Assembly: GCF_017310015.1 (NCBI RefSeq) | Contig: NZ_CP022297.1 | Span: 1,240,001 to 1,304,000, forward strand | Length of the DNA: 64,000 nt | Origin: Marinobacterium iners | Lineage (GTDB): Bacteria > Pseudomonadota > Gammaproteobacteria > Pseudomonadales > Balneatricaceae | Direction of reading: 5' to 3' | Shown here: in pieces, positions 36,656 to 44,595 of the stretch | Position numbering within the stretch: the first letter of the stretch is position 1 | How the letters are laid out: the number at the start of each line of letters is the position of its first letter | The notes under the pieces: generated by a model | Seen by the model: the letters and a program-made list of their open reading frames with translations, nothing else | Database searches by the model: none | What the model was told of the DNA's origin: nothing | Translations under genes and position numbers: made by a program

Positions 36656-37474
36656 ATGAAATGCGTGTCCTTTGATGCGTTCCGAACCCTCCACCTGCCT
36701 GATGTGCATTACATCAAACCCGAGCATCTGTTCCGTGAACGCGAACGGGTTGAAGCGGCAGACTGGGTGCTGTTTCCCGAATACTGGCAGGTCAATGCAC
36801 TGGTGTTTGGTCTCAACAAGAAGATCTTCCCCAGCCTCTCCTCATACCTGATTGGCCATGACAAGGTTGAGATGACCCGTGCCTTTCAGATGGTGGCTGC
36901 AGGCAATATTCCCTGGACGTTGATTGAGCCCAATGATCCGCAACATGCCGAGCGTGTCTGGGATCAGATGCCATTGCCTTTTGTTGCCAAGATTCCGAAA
37001 AGCAGCATGGGGCAGGGGGTGTTTTTGATCGAGAACCGGGCCGACTGGAATGCCTATCTGGGCAAGACACCGGTGATCTACGTGCAGGAACAGCTGCCGA
37101 TCGATCGTGACCTGCGCATCATTGTGGTGGGCGGCAAGCTGGTGGCCGGTTTCTGGCGCTGCCAGGGTCATGATGGCTTCCATAACAACCTGTCTCAGGG
37201 TGGCACCGTGGATATCGAGACGCCACTGCCACAGGCCGCCGTGGATCTGGTGCTGCGCGTGGCCCAGCAACTGGAGATCGACCATGCCGGCTTTGACGTG
37301 GCGATGGTGGATGGCTACCCCTATCTGCTGGAATTCAACCGCCTGTTCGGCAATACCGGACTGCAGGGGCTGAGTCAGCAGGTTTCGCAGGCGATTGAGC
37401 ACTACCTGCGCGAGCAGTCGGAGCGGGATGACGACCCGATCGATCCGACCCCGCCGCTGCCGGTTGCGGTATAG
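36656..37474 (+). CDS. ATP-grasp (RimK-like) ligase
   Basis: 272 residues. The middle and C-terminal parts match ATP-grasp ligases: FVAKIPKSSMGQGVFLIE is the nucleotide-binding loop, YVQEQLPIDRDLRIIVVGGKLV the central strand pair, and YLLEFNRLFGNTGLQG the metal-binding end with the Glu-x-Asn pair. RimK-type enzymes join an amino acid or small acid to a carboxylate. The acceptor is unknown. Its last 73 bases overlap the hydrogenase protease gene on the other strand, so one of the two C-termini may be longer than functional need. Confidence 0.8.
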   Translation: MKCVSFDAFRTLHLPDVHYIKPEHLFRERERVEAADWVLFPEYWQVNALVFGLNKKIFPSLSSYLIGHDKVEMTRAFQMVAAGNIPWTLIEPNDPQHAERVWDQMPLPFVAKIPKSSMGQGVFLIENRADWNAYLGKTPVIYVQEQLPIDRDLRIIVVGGKLVAGFWRCQGHDGFHNNLSQGGTVDIETPLPQAAVDLVLRVAQQLEIDHAGFDVAMVDGYPYLLEFNRLFGNTGLQGLSQQVSQAIEHYLREQSERDDDPIDPTPPLPVAV

Positions 37475-37941
37475 CGCGCATCTGAATCAGCGGCAATCTG
37501 TTCTGCCAGCCTAGTCGAAAGCTGTCCTGCCCCTGTCATGACGCTGGAGGACAGGGTGTTGTGTTCAGGCTGGCTTGAGCGGGGGGCGATGCAGATCCCA
37601 AATATCCTGAGCTGATGCGGCAGGCTCCCCAGAGCCTGCGCCAGTTTCAACGTGGGTGCCAGACCAAAGCCATGACTGGACAGGTCTTCAGAACTGTCCA
37701 ATTGGTCGAGATCAAGCGGCATCCAGTGTCCCGTGGGAAATGCAGTTGTCTGCATAGCATCGATCAAAACCGTTTTGACATCTTGCTCAAGCCAGTTGAG
37801 CAGGTCAGGACCTGGCCGATCCAGTGTTATCAGCTCTACATTTTCTGGCAGTGAGTGCTGTGCCAGCTGTTCCAGGACCACCCAGCCTGCACGGTCGTCC
37901 CCGAACGGAGAACCGATGCCGATCACCCGCCAGCCACTCAT
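37402..37941 (-). CDS. Hydrogenase maturation endopeptidase (HycI/HybD family)
   Basis: 179 residues. WRVIGIGSPFGDDRAG is the N-terminal signature with the nickel-binding Asp of this protease family. LIDAMQTTAFP and SSHGFGLAPTL supply the further ligands (Asp and His). It cuts the C-terminal peptide from the hydrogenase large subunit after nickel insertion. Its start overlaps the large-subunit stop by four bases (ATGA), so the pairing is clear. The last 35 residues are Ser/Gly-rich and antisense to the ATP-grasp gene. Confidence 0.88.
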   Translation of the reverse strand: MSGWRVIGIGSPFGDDRAGWVVLEQLAQHSLPENVELITLDRPGPDLLNWLEQDVKTVLIDAMQTTAFPTGHWMPLDLDQLDSSEDLSSHGFGLAPTLKLAQALGSLPHQLRIFGICIAPRSSQPEHNTLSSSVMTGAGQLSTRLAEQIAADSDARYTATGSGGVGSIGSSSRSDCSRR

Positions 37942-39233
37942 GATCGACGCATATCCAGCCTGAGAAAATGTGTGGCGCAGGAGATACAGGGGTCATAGTT
38001 GCGAATGACCTGCTCGGCCTTCAGCCTCAAAGCCTCTTCATCCCGGTTCAGCCCGAATGCGATCAACGAGCGATACAGGTCCGCTTCAATGCGCGCCTGA
38101 TTCTGGCTGGTGGGCGGCACGATGCGTGCTGCCTTGATGCGCTGATCCGGCCCTACCTCATAGCGGTGCCAAAGCAGACCGCGAGGCGCTTCACTCATGC
38201 CAAAGCAGACCCCTGCGCTCAGTTCGGGTTGCGGGCAGGGAACGGCTGGGTATTCATAACCCTGCAGTATGTCGATCGCCTCGTGAATCACCAGCTCGAT
38301 CTCCAGTGCACGGGCAATCAGGCTGTGGAACATGTTGTTGCTGGGCAGTTGCAGCCCGGTTGCCTTCAGGCTTTGCTGGATGACGGGGGGCAATTGCTGG
38401 TGATTGATATTGAGCCGAGCCAGCGGGCCGGTGAGATAGGGTTCGCCGTTCAGGTCGGACCAGAGGGCGGTGGAGTCCGGCTTGTGGTGTTCATGGAAGT
38501 GCTGCTCAAACTCTTCAGCCCCCAGTTTCAGCCCGGTGCTGGTAATCAGCCGACCGGACTCGATGGCATAGCGATCCGGATGAGTCAGGGCGATGCTGAT
38601 AAAGTCCTGCGGGTCATCCGGCAGGTCCAGCCCTGCGCAAAAAGCGGTCAGATCACGGGCCAGTGGCTGAGCCTCGCGCAGCTTGTCCAGCAGAGGCTCG
38701 ATCTGCTCCGGCTCCGGGGCGCGGTGGAAGCCACCAATGCGGGCGCCAACGGGGTGTACCGAGCGTCCCCCCAGCAACCGGATCAGTTCATTGCCCAGCG
38801 CCTGGAATTGCATGCCACGCCGGACAGTCTCCGGGTGTTGCTCGGCCATGGCGATGGCGGAGTCGAAACCCAGAAAATCGGGCAGGGCGAGCAGATGGAT
38901 ATGCAGGGCGTGACTTTGCAGCCATTCGCCACAGTAGAACAGCCGGCGCAGTTTTTGTACCCAGTGTGGCAAGGGGTCTTTGGCCAGTGACTCGAGGGCA
39001 TTAAGGGCGCTGACCTGATAGGCGATGGGGCAGATGCCACAGATGCGGGCCACAATGTCCACGACTTCATGGGCATCGCGTCCTTCCAGAAACTTCTCGA
39101 AATAGCGTGGTGGTTCAAAGATCGACAGGCCCAGATCAACCAGTTGGCCATTAACGACCTCCAGTCGCAGCGAGCCTTCACCCTCTACCCGCGTCAGGGC
39201 GGGTACATCGATGCGGATACGGCGCTCAGTCAT
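37938..39233 (-). CDS. hydA: NiFe hydrogenase large (alpha) subunit, group 3b-like
   Basis: 431 residues. Nickel-iron site cysteines are in RICGICPIAY near residues 63-66 and DPCISCATH near the C-terminus. After the final His the nine-residue tail FLRLDMRRS would be removed by the adjacent protease. Length and the simple partner set point to cytoplasmic bidirectional NADP-linked hydrogenase (group 3b, as in Pyrococcus hydrogenase I), not to membrane uptake enzymes. It oxidises H2 or releases it while exchanging electrons with NAD(P). It overlaps the small-subunit gene by eight bases. No hyp maturation genes are in the window. Confidence 0.92.
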   Translation of the reverse strand: MTERRIRIDVPALTRVEGEGSLRLEVVNGQLVDLGLSIFEPPRYFEKFLEGRDAHEVVDIVARICGICPIAYQVSALNALESLAKDPLPHWVQKLRRLFYCGEWLQSHALHIHLLALPDFLGFDSAIAMAEQHPETVRRGMQFQALGNELIRLLGGRSVHPVGARIGGFHRAPEPEQIEPLLDKLREAQPLARDLTAFCAGLDLPDDPQDFISIALTHPDRYAIESGRLITSTGLKLGAEEFEQHFHEHHKPDSTALWSDLNGEPYLTGPLARLNINHQQLPPVIQQSLKATGLQLPSNNMFHSLIARALEIELVIHEAIDILQGYEYPAVPCPQPELSAGVCFGMSEAPRGLLWHRYEVGPDQRIKAARIVPPTSQNQARIEADLYRSLIAFGLNRDEEALRLKAEQVIRNYDPCISCATHFLRLDMRRS

Positions 39234-40023
39234 CTTCAGCCTCCTGTCCCGAGTGCCAGAATACCCGGCCGGTTTGTAAAAACGAGGGGGCCTGAGAGTT
39301 GATCAGCAGAAAGCGTCGGGCAATGGCGTCCGGCATTAGGCCCAAACCTGCGAAACGGCGTGCCAGGGTGTCGCTTTGGGCCGTTTCGGCAGGACCATAA
39401 CAGCCATAACAGTCGCGGCCAAAGCGTGGGCAGAGCGCTCCGCAGCCGGTGCGTGTGACCGGGCCCATACAGGGCTTGCCCTCGGTGACCATCACGCACA
39501 CGGCCTGCTGGCGTTTGCACTCCAGGCAGACCCGGTCACGATCATCCACTGGTGCGACGCCGAACAGCAGCGAGCGCACGGCTGCCACTATCTGGGGGCT
39601 GCTGACCGGGCAACCCCACAACTCCAGATCCACGTCCACCACGGAGGCGATAGGCTTCACATCCTTCAGGGTCTGTATGAACTCGGGGCGGGCATAGATC
39701 GCATCTCGCCATGCATCATGCTGACCGTCCAGATTGCGCAGTGCCTGAAGGCCGCCGCTGGTGGCACAGGCGCCGATGCTGACCAGAAAGCGGCTGTTGG
39801 CGCGTACCTGCTTGATGCGCTCCAGCTCATCCGGCGTAGACAGGCTGCCCTCAACGAAGGCGATATCCACTTGAGCATCGGCTTCGCTCATGCCTGCTTC
39901 CAGAAAGTGCAGAATTTCCAGCTGTTCACTCAGCTGCAGCAGCGACTCGCCCAGATTCAGAAACGCGAGCTGGCAGCCATCGCAGGAGCTGAACTTGTGC
40001 ACGGCAACTTTGGGTCTGCTCAT
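39226..40023 (-). CDS. hydD: NiFe hydrogenase small (delta) subunit, group 3b-like
   Basis: 265 residues without Tat signal, so cytoplasmic. FSSCDGCQLAFLN binds the proximal 4Fe-4S cluster; SIGACATSGG, ELWGCPVSS and the late GTGCGALCPRFGRDCYGCYGP-like Cys-rich region (seen as TRTGCGALCPRFGRDCYGC) hold the remaining clusters. It passes electrons from the NiFe site to the FAD subunit encoded two bases upstream. The arrangement beta-gamma-delta-alpha is that of group 3b operons. Confidence 0.92.
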   Translation of the reverse strand: MSRPKVAVHKFSSCDGCQLAFLNLGESLLQLSEQLEILHFLEAGMSEADAQVDIAFVEGSLSTPDELERIKQVRANSRFLVSIGACATSGGLQALRNLDGQHDAWRDAIYARPEFIQTLKDVKPIASVVDVDLELWGCPVSSPQIVAAVRSLLFGVAPVDDRDRVCLECKRQQAVCVMVTEGKPCMGPVTRTGCGALCPRFGRDCYGCYGPAETAQSDTLARRFAGLGLMPDAIARRFLLINSQAPSFLQTGRVFWHSGQEAEDD

Positions 40024-40025
40024 GC

Positions 40026-40868
40026 CTATACCCCCTTGAGGCCCAACCGGTCACGGATGTGTGGATAGTTGAACACCGGGCCATCGCGGCAGATGAAGTC
40101 GGCGCCGAACTGGCAGTGGCCGCAGTGGCCGGTGGCACACTGCATGTTGCGCTCAAGGCTGAGCCAGATCGCATCCTCGTTCACGCCCTGAGTGATAAGC
40201 TGCTCGGCACTGGCGCGCATCATTGGCTCGGGGCCGCAGCAGTAAACTCGGGTTCGTTCCGGTTGCAGTGACAGACGCTTGATCAGTTCGGTGACTCTGC
40301 CGCTGAACCAGGGCCAGTCGGGTGCGGCGCTGTCTGCAGCCAGCTGTACCTCGGTATCGGGCTTGCGCGCCCAGGCCTCGTACTGGGTACGCCAGATGAG
40401 ATCGTCCGAGTGGCGTACCCCCTGAATGATATGAATCCGGCCGAATGCCGAGCGGTTTACAAACAGGTGCTCAACCACCGAAACCGCCGGGGCGCAGCCC
40501 AGTCCGCCGGTGATCACACACACATCCTTTGCCTGAGCCTCGGCCAGAGGCCAGCCGTGACCGAAGGGGCCGCGAACGCCGATTCGGTCGCCGGGCTTGA
40601 GTGCCGACAGTGCCCGTGTGACACGGCCCACCGCGCGAATGGTGTGTTCAAGCAGGGGCGTGCCATCATGGTCGTTTGTCAGGGCCTTGAACGAAATCGG
40701 GACTTCACCGACACCGAACACGCCCAGCATGTTGAATTGGCCGGGCTGAATAGTCAGCAGCGAGGGGTCTGACGGATCGTCCAGTCGCAGCTGCAGGGTA
40801 AAAATATCGGCGGTTTCCTGCACTCGGCGGACGACTTCGGCACTGGCGGGGAGCTGCTGATGACGCAT
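40026..40868 (-). CDS. hydG: Hydrogenase FAD/NAD(P)-binding (gamma) subunit
   Basis: 280 residues from the ATG at 40868; the open frame goes further but overlaps the Fe-S subunit, and a TAATG one-base overlap marks the natural start. FAD-binding barrel residues 15-110, NAD(P) domain GGLGCAPAVSVVEHL and CCGPEPMM, and a C-terminal 2Fe-2S motif CATGHCGHCQFGADFICRDG as in dihydroorotate dehydrogenase PyrK and sulfhydrogenase gamma subunits. This is where electrons from H2 meet NAD(P). Confidence 0.92.
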   Translation of the reverse strand: MRHQQLPASAEVVRRVQETADIFTLQLRLDDPSDPSLLTIQPGQFNMLGVFGVGEVPISFKALTNDHDGTPLLEHTIRAVGRVTRALSALKPGDRIGVRGPFGHGWPLAEAQAKDVCVITGGLGCAPAVSVVEHLFVNRSAFGRIHIIQGVRHSDDLIWRTQYEAWARKPDTEVQLAADSAAPDWPWFSGRVTELIKRLSLQPERTRVYCCGPEPMMRASAEQLITQGVNEDAIWLSLERNMQCATGHCGHCQFGADFICRDGPVFNYPHIRDRLGLKGV

Positions 40869-41989
40869 TATTTCACCTCTTCGCCCAGCTCGCGGAGCAC
40901 CTGCAACGGGTCGATCCCCACCGGGCACCAGCTGATGCAGCGACCGCAGCCGGTACAGCCGCTGCGTCCATACTGCTCCACCCAGCTGCCGAACTTGTGC
41001 GTCAACCACTGTTTATAGCGGCTGCGGGTATCCGGTCGGACATGCAGGCCGTGAATGTAGCTGTGGCCTTCGCTGAAACAGGAGTCCCACTGACGCTGGT
41101 GCTCCGATTGCTGGCCATCCAGCGTCGGGGCTTCAGCCTCGCTGTGACAGAAACAACTGGGGCAGACGGAGGTACAGTTGCCACAGCTGAGGCAGGCATC
41201 GGCGACCTTGTCCCAGGCTGGATGTTCACCCTGCTGGATTAATGCGGCAGGATCAAAGTCAGGCAGGGCGCGCTGCTGCTGTCGTGCCCGGCGCGCCTGC
41301 TCGATGGCTTCCTGTCGCAGGGCGGCATCGGACGCAACCAGTGGCAGGGCCCGCATGATACCTTCCCCGCGCACACTCCCGGCTCTGACACGGTAACCTT
41401 CGGCCAGCTCGGTCAGGGCCAGATCAAATCCGGTTTGCGCTTCGGGTCCGTCGCCAGTGCTGGCACAAAAGCAGGTGTCAGCCGGGTGCGAGCAGTCCAC
41501 CGCAATCAGCAGCAGGCTGTCGCGGCGTTGACGATAGAGAGGGTCTTCAATTCGCTCAAGAAAGTGGCGGTCCTGCAGTGCCAGCGCGGCCAAATCACAG
41601 CCACGTACCCCGATCACCGCAGTAGCACGGGTCACGACGGGGGCTTCATGAAAGCGCAGGCTGCCATCGGCCTGCAACTCCGAGCGCCAGAGTGTTTCTT
41701 GCGGGGTAAACGTCAGAGGTTTTATTGCCTGCGGGCCGTTGGCCCAGCTGAAGCAGCGTGGGGAATCACCCTGCTGCAGTCGATAATGCCCGGGTGCCTG
41801 CTGCTGGGTAACCCCTCTCGGCAGTTGATCAACGTGCTGTGTTGGTCTGAACAGAATAGCGCCATCGCGCAGCTGTGGCGCAAGGATTTCAAAACCCTGC
41901 TGTAACAGGTGATCCAACAGGGATTGAAGTCGATGACGGGGGAGAAAGTCTGCCGGTTCCATGCTGTCGCCGCTGTCGGGGATACCCAT
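40868..41989 (-). CDS. hydB: Hydrogenase iron-sulfur (beta) subunit
   Basis: 373 residues, similar to the beta subunit of group 3b hydrogenase and to subunit A of anaerobic sulfite reductase. The C-terminal third holds two 4Fe-4S motifs, CLSCGNCTSVCPSCFC (near residue 250) and CTGCGRCISWCPVGIDP (near 345). RGCDLAALALQDRHFL is the conserved middle segment. It is the first gene of the four-subunit enzyme. An alternative start is the Met at 41962. Related enzymes also reduce sulfur to H2S in vitro, which may matter given the sulfide operon in this genome. Confidence 0.88.
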   Translation of the reverse strand: MGIPDSGDSMEPADFLPRHRLQSLLDHLLQQGFEILAPQLRDGAILFRPTQHVDQLPRGVTQQQAPGHYRLQQGDSPRCFSWANGPQAIKPLTFTPQETLWRSELQADGSLRFHEAPVVTRATAVIGVRGCDLAALALQDRHFLERIEDPLYRQRRDSLLLIAVDCSHPADTCFCASTGDGPEAQTGFDLALTELAEGYRVRAGSVRGEGIMRALPLVASDAALRQEAIEQARRARQQQRALPDFDPAALIQQGEHPAWDKVADACLSCGNCTSVCPSCFCHSEAEAPTLDGQQSEHQRQWDSCFSEGHSYIHGLHVRPDTRSRYKQWLTHKFGSWVEQYGRSGCTGCGRCISWCPVGIDPLQVLRELGEEVK

Positions 41990-42030
41990 TCAACGTTAGG
42001 CACAAAGGGCGATGAATACAAGCAGCAGAG

Positions 42031-42054
42031 GCTGCCGGATTGATTTCCGGCAGC
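42031..42054 (-). promoter_or_regulatory. Hairpin between reductase and hydrogenase genes
   Basis: GCTGCCGG and CCGGCAGC pair perfectly across an eight-base loop in the 73-base gap after the reductase stop. No T-run follows on the minus strand, so read-through into the hydrogenase genes is likely; it may tune the ratio. Confidence 0.55.
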
Positions 42055-42062
42055 GCTTTGTG

Positions 42063-43106
42063 TCACACCAACTGAGACTTGGAAGGTGCGACCGGTGGTG
42101 CCTGATCGAAGAAGCCTTCGGTGTGAATCATTTCGGCCTGAGCACCCTGTGCCTTGACCGCATCAATGCAGGCATCGACAAACTCCGGGCTGCCGGCGAT
42201 GTAGATTGCATGCTTCGACAGGTCCGCATAAAGATCCTTGATGATGTCGGGAATACGACCCTGCTGCATTCCTTCTTTCTGTTCCCGGGTCAAAGTCGGG
42301 ATGAACTTGAAGCGACGATGACGTGCATTCCACAGTTCCATCAGGCCACGGCAATAGATCTCATCTTCGGTGCGAGCCGAAAACATCAGGTGCACAGGCT
42401 GCTTGAAGCCGCGTCGCAGGGCGGCATCTGCCAGGCTCAGAATCGGAGCCAGACCGGTACCGGCGGCCAGACACAGTACGGGACCATCGGTGCTGGGGTC
42501 GCCAATGAAGGTGCCATAGGGGCCTGACACGTTGACCATGCTGCCGGGCTTTACTTCATCGTGAACCCAGTTGCTGGTCTTGCCATCCGGCACGCGTGTG
42601 ATCTGCAGCACGATCTCGCCATCAGGGCGCGGGGCGTTGGCGATGGAATAGGAACGTGGGGTGACCGTTTTCTGGGTATCGGTCAGGCTCACATACTGAC
42701 CCGGCCAGAAGCGGATCGGCTCACCAATGGGGCGCAGGCGAATTTCGGCGATACGCGGCGTCCGCTCGATGCGGTCCACGACCACGCAGCGAATATTTTC
42801 GCGCGGCGGAAACAGTTTGGGTTTGGCATCATCCGTGCCCCAGTCGATCTCAAGGGTATCGCTGAGTGGCTTGCACATGCACATCAGGCCATAGCCCTCG
42901 GCACGCTCGTCCTGAGACAGTGCCATATCCAGCACCATGCCCTGGTCGAATTCACCGCTGAGCACTTTGACCTTGCACTCGCCACAGGCTCCGGCGCGGC
43001 AATTGTTGGGCAGGGCATAGCCGGCATTTTCCAGGGTTTCCAGCACGGTCTCCCCGGTTTTGGCCTCAACCTCTTTGCCGGACGGGGACAAACGGATTGT
43101 AGTCAT
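42063..43106 (-). CDS. 2Fe-2S/FAD/NAD(P)H reductase partner of diiron protein
   Basis: 347 residues from the ATG at 43106, with GGAGG five bases ahead; a GTG two codons earlier overlaps that site. The N-terminal ferredoxin has NNCRAGACGECKVKVLSG and a later MCMCKP cysteine. The FAD domain has TPRSYSIANAP; the NAD(P) domain has AAGTGLAPILSL, and a late IAGSP replaces the usual CGP. This is the layout of reductases for soluble diiron or Rieske oxygenases. The diiron protein lies just upstream and the hydrogenase just downstream on the same strand. It is not a close copy of the reductase at 2215-3204. Confidence 0.88.
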   Translation of the reverse strand: MTTIRLSPSGKEVEAKTGETVLETLENAGYALPNNCRAGACGECKVKVLSGEFDQGMVLDMALSQDERAEGYGLMCMCKPLSDTLEIDWGTDDAKPKLFPPRENIRCVVVDRIERTPRIAEIRLRPIGEPIRFWPGQYVSLTDTQKTVTPRSYSIANAPRPDGEIVLQITRVPDGKTSNWVHDEVKPGSMVNVSGPYGTFIGDPSTDGPVLCLAAGTGLAPILSLADAALRRGFKQPVHLMFSARTEDEIYCRGLMELWNARHRRFKFIPTLTREQKEGMQQGRIPDIIKDLYADLSKHAIYIAGSPEFVDACIDAVKAQGAQAEMIHTEGFFDQAPPVAPSKSQLV

Positions 43107-43165
43107 ACGCACCTCCGGGCTCTGAATGGCTCAGTCAGCCCTGTAACAGCAGAAATTGGTAACGG

Positions 43166-43199
43166 AAAACAGCCGACCCGATTGGGTCGGGGCGGCTGT
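43166..43199 (-). terminator. Attenuator-like hairpin after the diiron gene
   Basis: ACAGCCG and CGGCTGT enclose an inner GACCC/GGGTC stem; on the minus strand a T4 run follows. It probably ends part of the diiron-gene transcripts, making the oxygenase component more abundant than its reductase. Confidence 0.55.
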
Positions 43200-43224
43200 A
43201 AAAGCAAGCATCGGACAGGCGTTA

Positions 43225-44250
43225 TCAGAAAATCGGAATGATATCCGCAGAATCCAGGTCCGCCTGGGTCACTTCCTCACCGGTGATGTCCACTTCGGGG
43301 ATCGCCGGGAACGGGGTGTCATACTTGTCCAGAACCGCTTTCAGGTTGAGCATGGCGTTGCGCCAGTTTTCGCGCTTGTCTTCGTAAGTCGGGATACCGA
43401 AACCGGCTTCACGTGCAATGGCTTCCGCTTCACGCTGGGTAGCGATGAAGTCTTCAGGCAGATCCCAGAACTCGGCCGGCGGCTCGAACAGTACGGCAGA
43501 CAGGAACAGGTAGCCTGCGCGGATCTGCTTGGTGATGATCGACTTCTCTTCCTGGGAGAGCTTCGGATAGTCGCGCTCCATCAGCGACAGGCAGATCGCC
43601 ATGTGGCGGCCTTCGTCACGACCGATGTTCTTGAACGCTTCAGTGAATACCAGCTCTTCGCAGCTCTGAGACATCTGTTTGAAGATGGTGGCTGCCGCGA
43701 TTTCACCCATCAGGAATGAGCTGAACAGTACGGCCAGGCTGTATTTGGGAACGGCTTTCTTGTAGCCATTCCAGTAACGACCACCGTTGTAGTACAGCCA
43801 GCGTGCATTTTTCTGCAGACGACGACCCAGTTCAGTCTTGGGTTCATATTCCAGTGGGCTGGCGGACTCGAGCATTTTGGTGATCACCAGACCACACATC
43901 TGTTCGTGGTTCTGCTCGTCACGGGTGACGGAGAAGAAGCAGCGACGGATGGCATCTTCTTCGTGATCTTCGTAGGTTTTGATGAATGCTTCTGCGAAAA
44001 CCGGCGGTGCAGAGGCATCAAATACAGAGAGCAGGGTCCACCAGTAGGCGATTGCTTCACGCTCTTCCCATGAGTAGCTGGAAGCGTCAAAGGTGTCCCA
44101 GGGCAGGTCTTTCGGGTTCCAGGCTTCACGCAGAGATGCATCCCAGATCTCTTCTACTTTGGAAGACTTGGTTTCCCAGCGCAGCGGGTAGATGTTCGGC
44201 TGCGGTGTTTCCGGCGGAAATTCCATGGTGTTAGCGAGTTTATCATGCAT
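43225..44250 (-). CDS. Ferritin-like diiron oxygenase-type protein
   Basis: 341 residues from the ATG at 44250, preceded by AGAGG; the frame opens at 44298. Two DExxH motifs, DEQNH (E112, H115) and DEGRH (E213, H216), with E183 thirty residues before the second and E87 or E98 before the first, form the E...ExxH...E...ExxH pattern of carboxylate-bridged diiron enzymes such as R2, fatty-acyl desaturases and soluble monooxygenases. Conserved-looking blocks are PLRWETKSSKVEEIW and AYWWTLLSVFDASAPP. There is no signal peptide. The product name is unknown to me; a reductase gene follows, so an O2-activating hydroxylase or desaturase is the best guess. Its length rules out BoxB and full-size methane/toluene hydroxylase subunits. 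Confidence 0.75.
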   Translation of the reverse strand: MHDKLANTMEFPPETPQPNIYPLRWETKSSKVEEIWDASLREAWNPKDLPWDTFDASSYSWEEREAIAYWWTLLSVFDASAPPVFAEAFIKTYEDHEEDAIRRCFFSVTRDEQNHEQMCGLVITKMLESASPLEYEPKTELGRRLQKNARWLYYNGGRYWNGYKKAVPKYSLAVLFSSFLMGEIAAATIFKQMSQSCEELVFTEAFKNIGRDEGRHMAICLSLMERDYPKLSQEEKSIITKQIRAGYLFLSAVLFEPPAEFWDLPEDFIATQREAEAIAREAGFGIPTYEDKRENWRNAMLNLKAVLDKYDTPFPAIPEVDITGEEVTQADLDSADIIPIF

Positions 44251-44309
44251 GGAGCTTACCTCTGTATCGGGGTTCTTGTTGTTTGAATACCCTCGCAATT
44301 TAGCATTCG

Positions 44310-44349
44310 TGATACATAAATCAAATATTAAAAAATGTGTTATGTATCA
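44310..44349. promoter_or_regulatory. Inverted repeat upstream of the diiron operon
   Basis: TGATACATAA (44310-44319) and TTATGTATCA (44340-44349) are exact reverse complements 20 bases apart, centred about 80 bases before the diiron start codon. The position suits an operator or activator site. The protein is unknown. Confidence 0.55.
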
Positions 44350-44545
44350 TATTGGAAAGTACCTATTTCAGAGTTTATTAATATTTAAGACATTGAAAAT
44401 TAATGTATTTTTATGATTAATGAGAAGTATTATCGATTGTTACGGGTGTTTTTGGGGTTATGATTGGATACTTAATGGCCTAAAACATGTTTTTGTTTTG
44501 ACTCATATCAATGTTTGCTGGTGTCAGGGGAACGATTGGCGGGAG
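44350..44545. other. AT-rich intergenic stretch
   Basis: About 200 bases, strikingly AT-rich against its neighbours, with no gene. It would contain the distal promoter of the diiron/hydrogenase genes and the 3' end of the lipoprotein transcript. Confidence 0.5.
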
Positions 44546-44578
44546 AAAAAGAGGGGTGTGCCCTGCCTTGGCAGGGCA
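44546..44578 (-). terminator. Terminator after the MliC/META lipoprotein gene
   Basis: TGCCCTGCC and GGCAGGGCA form a 9-bp stem; on the minus strand a C/T-rich tract with T5 (44546-44550) follows within ten bases. Confidence 0.6.
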
Positions 44579-44595
44579 TGAGGTGCTTTGGCAGA

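Noticed and set aside
37968..38990. Long plus-strand frame opposite the hydrogenase large subunit
   Set aside because: Shadow of the hydrogenase gene, with no recognisable motif.
40869..41009. N-terminal extension of the hydrogenase FAD subunit
   Set aside because: The 47 extra residues are antifamily sequence overlapping the Fe-S subunit; the TAATG overlap at 40868 is the natural start.
44281..44349. FNR-like site upstream of the diiron gene
   Set aside because: TGAT and ATCA halves occur but with six bases between them, not the four of FNR boxes.
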